Origin: Sphingomonas adhaesiva
GTDB taxonomy: Bacteria > Pseudomonadota > Alphaproteobacteria > Sphingomonadales > Sphingomonadaceae
Assembly (NCBI RefSeq): GCF_002374855.1
Contig: NZ_NWVC01000004.1
Coordinates: forward strand, 62,001-126,000
Length of the DNA: 64,000 nt
Reading direction: 5' to 3'
The notes beneath the pieces were generated by a model. The model searched no databases, had not been told where the DNA came from, and saw only the letters and a program-made list of their open reading frames with translations. This document shows positions 1-7,587 of this stretch, one piece after another. The position numbers and the translations under genes were made by a program. Each line of letters starts with the position of its first letter. The stretch's first letter is position 1.

Positions 1-820
1 TGTGATCCTCGATCATCTGCACCGCCGCATCGGCATCGGCCGGCAGCGCGGTGTCGACCGCGGGCAGGTCGGTGGCGCGCCCGGGCAGGTGCCCGGTCAG
101 GCGGCGATAGGCCTCGCGCTGCTGCTGCAACTGGCTCTGCGCGTCCAGCAGCTGCGCCTGAAGGTTGTCCTGCCGCACCTGTGCGCGGCTGACGTCGGCG
201 GCGGTGGTGAGGCCCAGGTCCTTCTGCACCTGGATCGTGCGCGACATCTTCGCCTGGGTGGCGATCTCCTCCTCGATCAGTTCGACGGTGCGCTGCTTTT
301 CCAGCAGGCTGAGATACGCTGCGGTGGTTTCGAACGCGATCCGCTCGATCTGTTCGCGCGTGTTCCATTCCGCGCTGGAGAAGGCGGCGCGCGCGCGCTT
401 CACGTCGTTGATCGTCGCGCCGAAGTCCCAGATGTTCTGGTGGAGCGTCAGCACCCCTTCGCTACGGCGCAGCATCGTATTGTCGGTCGCCTGATAGGGC
501 AGGACATATTCCGGCCCGCTGGCCAGCGACAGGTCGACGCGCGGCAGATAGGCGGCGCGCGCCTCGCCGATCGCGTAGCGCGCGTCGTCCTGGCGGGCGA
601 GCGCGATCTGGATGTCCGGGTTCTTGCGCAGCAACTCGACGATCGCGGCGCGCAGCGGCTCGCTCTCGCCCGGTCGGGCGAGCGCCGCGGGGTCGGCGGG
701 CGCGGCCACGACGGGCGCGTCCTGCGCGACGGCGGCGGATGCGCCGCACAGCACGGCACCGGCGAGCAGCACCGCGCCCAGGCGATGCCCCGCGCGCGCG
801 GGGCGTGACGGACTGGACAT
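1..820 (-). CDS. TolC-family outer-membrane channel of a type I secretion system (3' part outside window)
   Basis: Outer-membrane efflux protein that should form the exit duct for the adhesin exporter encoded beside it. The leftward frame begins with ATG at 820 behind a GGGGGA ribosome site and stays open for 273 residues to the window edge, so roughly the C-terminal half is missing. The N-terminus has a typical signal peptide (hydrophobic GAVLLAGAVLCGASAAVAQ). The mature part shows the family pattern: LRAAIVELLRKNPDIQIALA, later WDFGATINDVKRARAAF and a long helical stretch rich in Gln, Glu and Arg, as in the TolC/LapE/AggA tunnel helices. It lies 83 bp downstream of the HlyD-like gene on the same strand, so the two probably form one transcript. 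Assignment to a type I system rests on this neighbourhood; the family alone also serves RND pumps. Confidence 0.88.
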   Translation of the reverse strand, partial: MSSPSRPARAGHRLGAVLLAGAVLCGASAAVAQDAPVVAAPADPAALARPGESEPLRAAIVELLRKNPDIQIALARQDDARYAIGEARAAYLPRVDLSLASGPEYVLPYQATDNTMLRRSEGVLTLHQNIWDFGATINDVKRARAAFSSAEWNTREQIERIAFETTAAYLSLLEKQRTVELIEEEIATQAKMSRTIQVQKDLGLTTAADVSRAQVRQDNLQAQLLDAQSQLQQQREAYRRLTGHLPGRATDLPAVDTALPADADAAVQMIEDH

Positions 821-903
821 CAAAATTCCCCCGGTCTTCGTTCGATGGGCCATGCGGCGACCGCACGGGGCGGCCGGCGGGGCGGCTGGGACGGGCGGCG
901 CGG

Positions 904-2292
904 TCATTCGCGCAGCGCCCCGTCGCGGATGCGGATGAATGGCCCCAGGATATAGTCGAGGATGCTCTGGTGGCCCGAGCGGATGTCGACCTCCGCGGTC
1001 ATGCCCGGCAGCACCGGCTTTTCCGGGCCGAACCGGCCGGTGTCCGCGCGCAGGCGCACGCGATAGTATAGCTCGCCCTTGGGATCCTGGATCGCGTCGG
1101 GCGAAATGTCGTCGACGGTGGCGTCCAGGCCGCCGTAGATCGCCGAATCATAGGCGGAGATCTTCGCCACCGCGGGCAACCCCGGCCAGATGTTGCCGCG
1201 GTCGCGCGGCGCGACGCGCGCCTCGATCACCACCAGCTTGTCCGCGGGAACGATCTCCACCAGCGGATCGCCCGGCTTGGCGACGCCGCCGACGGTCTGC
1301 ACCAGGATCTTGTTGACGTAGCCGTCCATCGGCGCGCGCACCTCCTCGCGGAAGTTGCGGTCCTGATAGGCGTTGAGCGCCTGACCGGCCTTCGACACCT
1401 CCAGCCGCAGCGTCGCGGCCTTCTCGCGCGTGTCGGTCAGGTACCGGGTCCATGCCTCTCCGCGCTTGGCGACGGTTTCCGACAGATCCGCCTGCGATTT
1501 GGGGATCGAGGTCATCGCGTCGGAAATGCGCGTGCGCAGCTGTTGCAGGTCGGTCTGCTTTTCCAGCACCGCGGTTTCCGACACGGCTTCCGCCAGCAAC
1601 GCCTTTTGCAGGCGGTCGAGCTGGTTCTGGACCATCCGCTCCTCCGCGCGCAGGCTCGCGATGCGCGACTGCGCGCTGCCGATCTCGGCGCGATAGCCCT
1701 GGATCTGGCGATCGAAGACGCTCATCTGCTGCTGGATGTCGGCATGGCGCGATCGGAAGAACGCTTCTTCCGATGCGGCGATCTCCGGCGCCAGCCGCGC
1801 CAATTCCCTGGGCGTCGTGAAGGACGAGGCGCCGGCGGCCTCCGCCTCCAGCCGGGCCAGCGCGATATGGCGCGCGGCGACGTCGGTCTGGGCGTTGTTC
1901 AGCTCCGCGCTCGACTGCTGGTTCGACAGTTTGAGCAGGACGTCGCCCTTGCGGACGCGCTGCCCCTCACGCACCAGTATCTGTTTGACGATGCCACCTT
2001 CCAGATGCTGGACGACCTGGTTCTGCACCGACGGCAGCACGCGGCCCGCGCCGCGCGTGACCTTGTCGATCTGGAAGAAGGTGGCCCAAGCGATCGCGAT
2101 CACCAGCAGCACGCCCATGACCTTCAGCAGGCGGCGCGACGGTTCGGTGCGCACCCGCGCGCTCCACGGATGCAGCCCGTCGATCACCGCGGTGCGCGCA
2201 TCGCTGTCCGAAAAGGATTGCCGGTTCTGGACTATATGCTTGAAAGAATCCGTCCAGCGGATGCTCCCTGGCATGTCGGCAGAGCTGCTCAT
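904..2292 (-). CDS. HlyD-family periplasmic adaptor (membrane fusion protein) of the type I secretion system
   Basis: Inner-membrane-anchored adaptor linking the ABC exporter to the TolC-like channel. The protein has a short cytoplasmic N-terminus and one membrane segment at about residues 55-75 (VMGVLLVIAIAWATFFQ). A split lipoyl/barrel domain follows, beginning RGAGRVLPSVQNQVVQHLEG. Next is a long coiled-coil hairpin with many Gln, Glu, Arg and Ala. The second half of the barrel contains the diagnostic APMDGYVNKILVQTVGGV and PGDPLVEIVP. Three in-frame ATGs occur at 2298, 2295 and 2292. The third sits about six bases after GGGA and gives 462 residues, so I prefer it. The gene is divergent from the ABC exporter gene and upstream of the TolC-like gene, as in LapC-type systems. 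Confidence 0.93.
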   Translation of the reverse strand: MSSSADMPGSIRWTDSFKHIVQNRQSFSDSDARTAVIDGLHPWSARVRTEPSRRLLKVMGVLLVIAIAWATFFQIDKVTRGAGRVLPSVQNQVVQHLEGGIVKQILVREGQRVRKGDVLLKLSNQQSSAELNNAQTDVAARHIALARLEAEAAGASSFTTPRELARLAPEIAASEEAFFRSRHADIQQQMSVFDRQIQGYRAEIGSAQSRIASLRAEERMVQNQLDRLQKALLAEAVSETAVLEKQTDLQQLRTRISDAMTSIPKSQADLSETVAKRGEAWTRYLTDTREKAATLRLEVSKAGQALNAYQDRNFREEVRAPMDGYVNKILVQTVGGVAKPGDPLVEIVPADKLVVIEARVAPRDRGNIWPGLPAVAKISAYDSAIYGGLDATVDDISPDAIQDPKGELYYRVRLRADTGRFGPEKPVLPGMTAEVDIRSGHQSILDYILGPFIRIRDGALRE

Positions 2293-2393
2293 CATCATTC
2301 CCGTCGAAGTTACGGTCCATGTAATCGGCAGCTGTTTACGAAGTGTTATCCTTAAAAAGGCTTAAACCATCCCACGTTTGTGGAGAAACGCAC
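2293..2393. promoter_or_regulatory. Divergent intergenic region between the adaptor and the ABC exporter genes
   Basis: This stretch of about 100 bp between the two start codons is markedly more A+T-rich than its surroundings (TTAAAAAGGCTTAAA near 2352-2366). It must carry the promoters for both arms of the secretion locus. A small inverted repeat, TTAC-7 nt-GTAA, lies near 2310-2325. I cannot assign -35/-10 elements with confidence. Confidence 0.45.
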
Positions 2394-4601
2394 GTGGCGG
2401 TTCGGTGGGATAACGTCGGTCGGATAGTAAAGCGCCGTGTCGACAGCCTTCGCGGCAAGTCGACGGGGCAGTGGAAATCCGATGATTTCAATGGGATGCT
2501 GCTAGTCGAGGCGCTGGTCGGCATCGCATCTTCGGCGGGCAAGGCGATCGACGCCGCCGGGCTGACAGCGGCGCTGCCGACCGCGCACGGCGATCTCGAT
2601 CCGCGATTCGCACCGATCGCGATGGCGCGGATCGACCTGGACGCACGCTGGGTGGCGCGGCCGATCCGCGAACTGGCGCCGGTCGACCTGCCCGCGATCG
2701 TGCGGCTGCCGGACGACCGGTTCGTGATGATCACCGCGATGCCCGCGCCGGGTGTCGTGACGCTGATCGACGGCGACGGCGAGCGCAGCGTGCTGCTGGA
2801 GGAATTCGCCCCCGCCGTGACCGGCGACCTGTTGATGATCGGGCATATCGATCCTGCCAACGGCAGCCTGGTCGGCGACGAGCGCGAGCGTATCCGCGCC
2901 AACCCGCGGCTGTGGCTGATCTCCAGCTTCCTGACGGAACGGCGCAATTTCATCCAGCTGTTGGGCGCGGCGCTGTTCCTGAACCTGTGCGGTTTCGCGA
3001 TCCCGCTGTACATGCGCGCGATCTACGACCGCGTGGTGCCCAACCTGGCGCTGGAATCGCTGTGGGCGCTGTCGTCGGGGATCGTGCTGGTGCTGATCTT
3101 CGAATGCCTGTTCAAGCAGATCCGATCGACCTTCATCGACGCGATCGGGCTGCGCATCGGGCAGGCGATCCAGCATCGCGCGATGTCGTCGATCCTGCAG
3201 GCGCGGATCGACAAGTCCAACTGGACCGTCGGCAGCATGATGACCGCGCTGCGCGATATCGAATCCATGGCGATGCTGGTGCCGACCGCGATCGTGACCT
3301 TCTGCATCGACATTCCGTTCTTCTTCCTGTTCCTGGCGCTGATCGCGATGATCGGCGGCTGGACGGTGCTGGCGCCGGTACTGGGCGCGCTGGCGATGCT
3401 GGCGGCGGGCGCGGTGTCCGCCTATGCGCTGAAGTTCGGGGCGAAGCGCAGCAACAAGCTGCTCCAGGCGCGCAACAACCTGGTCGCCGACGTCGTCGCC
3501 AGCCTGCACACGATCAAGAGCAACCAGGCCGAGGGGCGTTTCCTGCGCCGCTGGGACAATCTGTCCGACCATGTCGGCATGACCGGCAAGGCGACGCGCG
3601 CGTGGGTGGACCTGCCGTCCACCGCCTCCGCGTTCATCGTGCAGGCGGTGACGGTGGTGATCGTTGTCATCAGCATCTACCAGATCCAGGCCGGCGTGAT
3701 GACCGCGGGCGCGCTGATCGCGTGCAACATGCTGGCGGGACGGGCGATGGGACCGATCTCGGCCGCGATCATGGTGGTGTCGAAAAGCTACCAGAGCCTG
3801 GGGCAGTTCGCCGCGCTGGCCGAGCTGCTGGCGCTGGAGCCGGAGAGCGAGACGTCCGACGCGGCGGTGCAGGGGCGCCCGTTCCAGGGGCGGATCGCGT
3901 TCCAGGAAGTCGGCTACGTCTATCCCGACACCAACGTGTCGGTGCTGCGCGACATCGATGTCGAGGTAAAGCCGGGCGAGAAGATCGGCATCATCGGTGC
4001 GGCCGGATCGGGCAAGTCGACGCTGCTGAAGCTGATGGGCGGGCTGATCGCGCCGGGCGCGGGACGCGTGCTGGTCGACGGCCATGCGATCGAGCAATTC
4101 TCCGCCGCGCAGCTGCGCGAGAACATCGCCTTCGCCACGCAGGAGGCCGTGCTGTTCGACGACAGCATCTACGAGAATATCGTGCTGGGCGCGCCCAGCC
4201 CCGACCCGGCGCTGCTGGAGCGTGCGGTGCATACCGCGGGCGTCCACCATTTCGCCGCACGGTCGAAGGAAGGGCTGAGCCGCTCCGTCGGCGTCGGCGG
4301 CTGCCGCCTGTCGGGCGGGCAGCGGCAGGCGGTGGTGCTGGCGCGCGCGTTCATGCGCGACCCGCGCATCCTGCTGCTGGACGAACCGACCGCGGCGATG
4401 GACGTCGACGGCGAACATGCGGTGATCCGCGGGCTGCGTGAATTCGGCGCGGGCCGAACGATGATCATCGCCACGCACCGGTTCGCGGTGCTCGAACTGG
4501 TCGATCGCGTCATCTGGATGGAGGACGGGCGGATCATGAGCGATCTGCCGCGCCGGGAGATGCTGGAGAGCCTGCGCCAGCAGAAGGCGAAGGCGGCCTG
4601 A
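2394..4601 (+). CDS. Type I secretion ABC exporter with degenerate C39-like N-terminal domain (LapB/RTX class)
   Basis: Inner-membrane permease/ATPase that should energise export of the giant adhesin. Domain order: a C39-peptidase-like domain (about residues 20-150), a six-helix membrane domain (about 160-440), and an ABC ATPase. The ATPase has Walker A GAAGSGKST (about 536), signature LSGGQRQ (639), Walker B ILLLDEPTAAMD (659) and switch His in IIATHR. The peptidase-like domain has neither the catalytic Cys (the helix reads DDFNGMLLVEALVG) nor the His (RFVMI), so it should bind substrate rather than cleave a leader, as in HlyB and LapB. The frame is open from a GTG at 2343. The GTG at 2394 has GGAGA seven bases upstream and gives 735 residues, so I chose it. 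It heads the rightward cluster. Confidence 0.93.
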   Translation: MAVRWDNVGRIVKRRVDSLRGKSTGQWKSDDFNGMLLVEALVGIASSAGKAIDAAGLTAALPTAHGDLDPRFAPIAMARIDLDARWVARPIRELAPVDLPAIVRLPDDRFVMITAMPAPGVVTLIDGDGERSVLLEEFAPAVTGDLLMIGHIDPANGSLVGDERERIRANPRLWLISSFLTERRNFIQLLGAALFLNLCGFAIPLYMRAIYDRVVPNLALESLWALSSGIVLVLIFECLFKQIRSTFIDAIGLRIGQAIQHRAMSSILQARIDKSNWTVGSMMTALRDIESMAMLVPTAIVTFCIDIPFFFLFLALIAMIGGWTVLAPVLGALAMLAAGAVSAYALKFGAKRSNKLLQARNNLVADVVASLHTIKSNQAEGRFLRRWDNLSDHVGMTGKATRAWVDLPSTASAFIVQAVTVVIVVISIYQIQAGVMTAGALIACNMLAGRAMGPISAAIMVVSKSYQSLGQFAALAELLALEPESETSDAAVQGRPFQGRIAFQEVGYVYPDTNVSVLRDIDVEVKPGEKIGIIGAAGSGKSTLLKLMGGLIAPGAGRVLVDGHAIEQFSAAQLRENIAFATQEAVLFDDSIYENIVLGAPSPDPALLERAVHTAGVHHFAARSKEGLSRSVGVGGCRLSGGQRQAVVLARAFMRDPRILLLDEPTAAMDVDGEHAVIRGLREFGAGRTMIIATHRFAVLELVDRVIWMEDGRIMSDLPRREMLESLRQQKAKAA

Positions 4602-4629
4602 CCCGCGCGCATCGCAAACACGGTTATCG

Positions 4630-4648
4630 GAACGTTAGCGAAATGTTC
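4630..4648. promoter_or_regulatory. Imperfect inverted repeat in the 84-bp gap before the MotB-like gene
   Basis: The arms GAACGTT and AATGTTC are separated by five bases in a locally A+T-rich stretch. They lie about 40 bp upstream of the MotB-like gene's GTG start and its GGAGG ribosome site. This could be an operator or part of an internal promoter. Nothing else in the gap looks like a gene. Confidence 0.2.
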
Positions 4649-4685
4649 GTAAGAGGCGGCATGACGCTCGGGGCGGAGGCATAAG

Positions 4686-5444
4686 GTGGCAGGCGCATCG
4701 GAAGACGGCGAGGCAAATCACTGGCCGGCGTTCGTCGACGTGCTGACGGCCGTCATCATGGTCGTCACCTTCCTGCTGGTCATCATGAGCGCGGCGATCA
4801 TGCACCTGTCCAAGCGCACCGTGGAGGTGATGCAGCAGAAGATCGAACTGTTGCAGGACAGCCGCCGCGCCGCCGAGGCGGTGCGGACCGGAAAATCGCC
4901 CGCCGACGGCGGTGGCACGCAGGACACCGGGGCGATCGGGCTGAAGCCGATATCGTCGCCGCGCGACGCGGCGGCCGGCTCCTCGATCGCGCAGCTCGGG
5001 TCGCCGCTGGTGTCCGAAACGATCGTCAACGGCAAGGACAGCCTGTCGATCCTGACGCGCGACACGCCGGACACGCAGCGCATCCGCGTGAAGTCCGCCG
5101 AACAGCCCAAGGAGACGCGCGGCGCGCAGGTCACGTCGTCGTCCACGCTGCTGCGGGTCGATTTCGATGCCGACGCGATCCGCTACACCGACGAGGATGC
5201 CAGGAAGGTGCTCGACTTCCTGAAGGGGTCGGTGCGGCCGGGCACCAAGTACGAGGTCTGGTCGATGGTCGGCGGCGCCGGATCGGTGTCCGAACCGATG
5301 CGCATCGCCTTCTACCGCGCGGCGACCACGCGCAACCTGCTGATCCAGGCGGGCATCAAGCCGGGCGACATCGTCACGCAGAGCCGCGTGGTCGATCCGA
5401 CGTCGGGCGACGGCAACAGCGTGCGTATCGTGGTGAAGAACTGA
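4686..5444 (+). CDS. MotB/SiiA-like membrane protein with periplasmic OmpA-like C-terminal domain
   Basis: Predicted partner of the next gene's MotA-like protein. The 252 residues begin with a short cytoplasmic tail and a single membrane helix (about 15-38, FVDVLTAVIMVVTFLLVIM). Asp18 sits just inside the helix, where MotB, ExbD and SiiA carry the ion-binding aspartate. A Gln/Ala-rich linker follows. The C-terminal domain (about 155-252, from TLLRVDFDADAIRYTDEDA to NSVRIVVKN) has the beta-alpha-beta pattern of the OmpA/MotB fold, including an R-A-A-T-T-R-N-L-L helix. The GTG start at 4686 has GGAGG six bases upstream. It is 11 bp from the MotA-like gene. Placement between an ABC exporter and a giant adhesin argues for a secretion or adhesin-release role rather than flagellar rotation; no flagellar gene is nearby. 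Confidence 0.75.
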   Translation: MAGASEDGEANHWPAFVDVLTAVIMVVTFLLVIMSAAIMHLSKRTVEVMQQKIELLQDSRRAAEAVRTGKSPADGGGTQDTGAIGLKPISSPRDAAAGSSIAQLGSPLVSETIVNGKDSLSILTRDTPDTQRIRVKSAEQPKETRGAQVTSSSTLLRVDFDADAIRYTDEDARKVLDFLKGSVRPGTKYEVWSMVGGAGSVSEPMRIAFYRAATTRNLLIQAGIKPGDIVTQSRVVDPTSGDGNSVRIVVKN

Positions 5445-5455
5445 GGGCGACCGGG

Positions 5456-7078
5456 ATGGAACGAAAGATACGCTCCGAACTGATCAAGATGATCGTCATC
5501 ATGACGATCCTCCTGTCGATCGGCGCCTATGCCCACGAGTTCGTCATCGCCGGCATCAAGGCAAAGGCGGCGCTGAACCTGTCGATCTTCGCGCTGTTCG
5601 GCGTGGCGGCGGGGCTGGCGTTCCGCAACGTCCTGGGGCTGCGCAACGAAGTGACCGCGCTGCACGCGTTGCAGACCGATTTCGACAGCGGCCGGCGCCG
5701 CGACGACGAGCGAATCTATACCCAGCCGGCGATCATCTTCCGCGAACCCGTCCTGCTGGGGCAGGGATACCGGCTGATCACCGAGCAATTGTCCAAGCAG
5801 GACGATTTCCAGATGCCCTCGGGCGTCGTGGAATCGCTGGTGCACAGCGTCGACCAGCGGATCGGCGACCGCAAGTCGGTGGTCGCCTATTTCGCGGGGC
5901 TGATGGTCTTCATGGGCCTGATCGGCGCGTTCATGGGGCTGATGCACACGGTCGGGTCGGTCGGCGACCTGATCGGCGGCATGGACATGTCGGGCAAGGG
6001 CGGCGACGACGCGATCGCCAAGATGATCGAGGGCATGAAGGCACCGCTGCGCGGCATGTCGGTGGGGTTCAGCTCGTCGCTGTTCGGCCTGTCGACGTCG
6101 ATGGTGCTGGGCGCGCTCGAACGCTGCATGACCACCGCGGCCAAGGCGCTGCGCGACGAATACGAACACTGGCTGTCGAACCTGGCCAAGCTGGAAAGCA
6201 CCGAGGCGGGCGAGGGCGATGCCGGCGGCATGGCGCGCGTGACGCAGGCGATTGAGGTGGCGGCGCGCCAGCTGGCGACGCTGCACACCACTGTCGAGGA
6301 CAATCGCCGGCGCGAGGCGGCGACGCAGGCGTCGCTGGCCGAATTGGGCGAGGCGATGGTCGCGCTGACCCGGACGGTCGATCGCGTCGGCGATCCCGCG
6401 CCGCTGGTGGAACCGATCGCGCGGACCGTGACCGAGGTCGTGCGCCAGCAGACGCGGCTGGTCGCCGAGATGGAATTGCTGTTCGAACAGGCGCGCGAGG
6501 ATCGCGCGGTGATCCGCACGACGCTGGACGCGATCGCCCGCGCGACCGCGGCGCAGGCCGAGGCGGCGCGCGACGGTGCGGTGGTGGAGCGGCTCGACCG
6601 GCTGATCGCCGCGCAAGAGGTGGCCGCGCAGCAGGATCCGGTGGTGATCGAATGGGGCGGCGGCGGTGCCGCCGACGCGCCGCGTGGCGCCCGATCGTTG
6701 CAGGAGCGGCTGCGCCAGGTGTTCGGCGCCCGGCGCGACGATGCCGCCACCAGCCGTGCGCAGCGGCGGATGGCGCAGCGGGTCGAGGCGCTGATCGAGC
6801 GGCAGCGGCAACTGGAACACGAATGGCGCGACGAAGCCGTGCGGCTGCGGCGCGGGGCGGAGGCGGACAGCGCCGCGGCGGCCGAACTGCGCCGCGCGCT
6901 GGAAAGCGAGCGCGAGCGGCTGGCCGTGCTGGCCGAACTGGTGGAGCAGGACGACGCGCCGGTCGACATCGACGCCGCGCTGGAAAGGGCGCGGCTGCAG
7001 ATGGAGTTGCTGGCGATCAAGTCCGGCCGGTTGCGCGACGCGCGCGCGCCGATGGCCCAGAAGACCGCGAAGGGGTGA
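5456..7078 (+). CDS. MotA/TolQ/ExbB-like membrane protein with long C-terminal coiled coil (SiiB-like role proposed)
   Basis: The 540-residue protein has four membrane segments at about 11-33, 38-62, 141-172 and 198-221. The last two carry the MotA/ExbB proton-channel signature: GLIGAFMGLMHTVGSVGDLI (154-173) and GMSVGFSSSLFGLSTSM (200-216), whose small residues line the helix bundle. Between helices 2 and 3 lies a cytoplasmic domain. After helix 4 a charged Ala/Arg/Glu-rich region of about 300 residues is predicted to be coiled coil. This is far longer than in MotA or ExbB and recalls the long cytoplasmic tails of ZorA-type motor proteins. It starts 11 bp after the MotB-like gene and is followed five bases later by the PilZ gene, so the three are surely cotranscribed. 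Most likely the pair forms an ion channel that powers or gates adhesin export. No defence-type partner genes were seen. Confidence 0.75.
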   Translation: MERKIRSELIKMIVIMTILLSIGAYAHEFVIAGIKAKAALNLSIFALFGVAAGLAFRNVLGLRNEVTALHALQTDFDSGRRRDDERIYTQPAIIFREPVLLGQGYRLITEQLSKQDDFQMPSGVVESLVHSVDQRIGDRKSVVAYFAGLMVFMGLIGAFMGLMHTVGSVGDLIGGMDMSGKGGDDAIAKMIEGMKAPLRGMSVGFSSSLFGLSTSMVLGALERCMTTAAKALRDEYEHWLSNLAKLESTEAGEGDAGGMARVTQAIEVAARQLATLHTTVEDNRRREAATQASLAELGEAMVALTRTVDRVGDPAPLVEPIARTVTEVVRQQTRLVAEMELLFEQAREDRAVIRTTLDAIARATAAQAEAARDGAVVERLDRLIAAQEVAAQQDPVVIEWGGGGAADAPRGARSLQERLRQVFGARRDDAATSRAQRRMAQRVEALIERQRQLEHEWRDEAVRLRRGAEADSAAAAELRRALESERERLAVLAELVEQDDAPVDIDAALERARLQMELLAIKSGRLRDARAPMAQKTAKG

Positions 7079-7083
7079 CCGAC

Positions 7084-7461
7084 ATGCCGCTTTCCCACGA
7101 CATCGCCGCGCCCGCGGGCGCCCCGGAGGTCGTCCGCGCGCCCGTCGCGATGCGCCGCGGCCTGTTCCGGCGCAACAAGCCGAGCCGTTACTACCGGCGC
7201 GTCGACTGCTATGCCGAAGCATCGCTGCTGATGATCAGCAGCCGCGTGACCGTGGACGGGCGCGTGCTGGACATTTCGCAGAAGGGTTGCCTGTTTCGCC
7301 CCGGCCTGCGGTATCTGCTGCATCGGATGGACACCCCGATCCGCCTGATGATCGGCGACGTCGAGATCGACGGCCGGATCGTCAATACCATCACGCGCGG
7401 CTACGGCGTCGTTTTCGACATGGAGATTTCGGACGATCTGTTGCGTACCATTGTCGACTGA
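7084..7461 (+). CDS. PilZ-domain protein, predicted cyclic-di-GMP receptor
   Basis: A 125-residue cytoplasmic protein containing a single PilZ domain. Both ligand-binding motifs are present in the right order and spacing: RxxxR as R35-YYR-R39, and DxSxxG as D63-I-S-Q-K-G68. The beta-barrel strands follow (IRLMIGDVEIDGRIV, YGVVFDMEI). The start is the ATG five bases after the stop of the MotA-like gene. A 126-bp gap separates it from the adhesin gene. PilZ proteins bind cyclic-di-GMP and change the activity of a partner. Here the partner is likely the motor-like pair or the exporter, tying adhesin display to the sessile/motile switch. No diguanylate cyclase or phosphodiesterase lies in the window. 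Confidence 0.88.
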   Translation: MPLSHDIAAPAGAPEVVRAPVAMRRGLFRRNKPSRYYRRVDCYAEASLLMISSRVTVDGRVLDISQKGCLFRPGLRYLLHRMDTPIRLMIGDVEIDGRIVNTITRGYGVVFDMEISDDLLRTIVD

Positions 7462-7587
7462 CGGGTCGCTGCTGCGGCGCGCCCGGCGCATTACTATTCT
7501 GAAATTGCTTGAAATTAGTCCCGCAAGGATCAATTAACCACGTTTGGCTATCCTCTACCCTCGAACAGAGGTGGAAGAACCGGCGTC
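7462..7587 (+). promoter_or_regulatory. Leader/promoter region of the giant adhesin gene
   Basis: A 126-bp, A+T-richer gap with TTGCTTGAAATTAG near 7505, a possible -35 region, and AATTAA about 20 bp later, a poor -10. A short hairpin, CCTCT (7552-7556) pairing with AGAGG (7567-7571), lies immediately before the purine-rich ribosome site GTGGAAG that serves the ATG at 7588. It may therefore affect translation. No riboswitch that I recognise is present. Confidence 0.35.

Noticed and set aside
5456..7078. A Zorya-type defence system based on the MotA-like protein with a long tail and a MotB-like partner
   Set aside because: The neighbouring genes are secretion and adhesin genes, with no ZorC/ZorD helicase-type partners.
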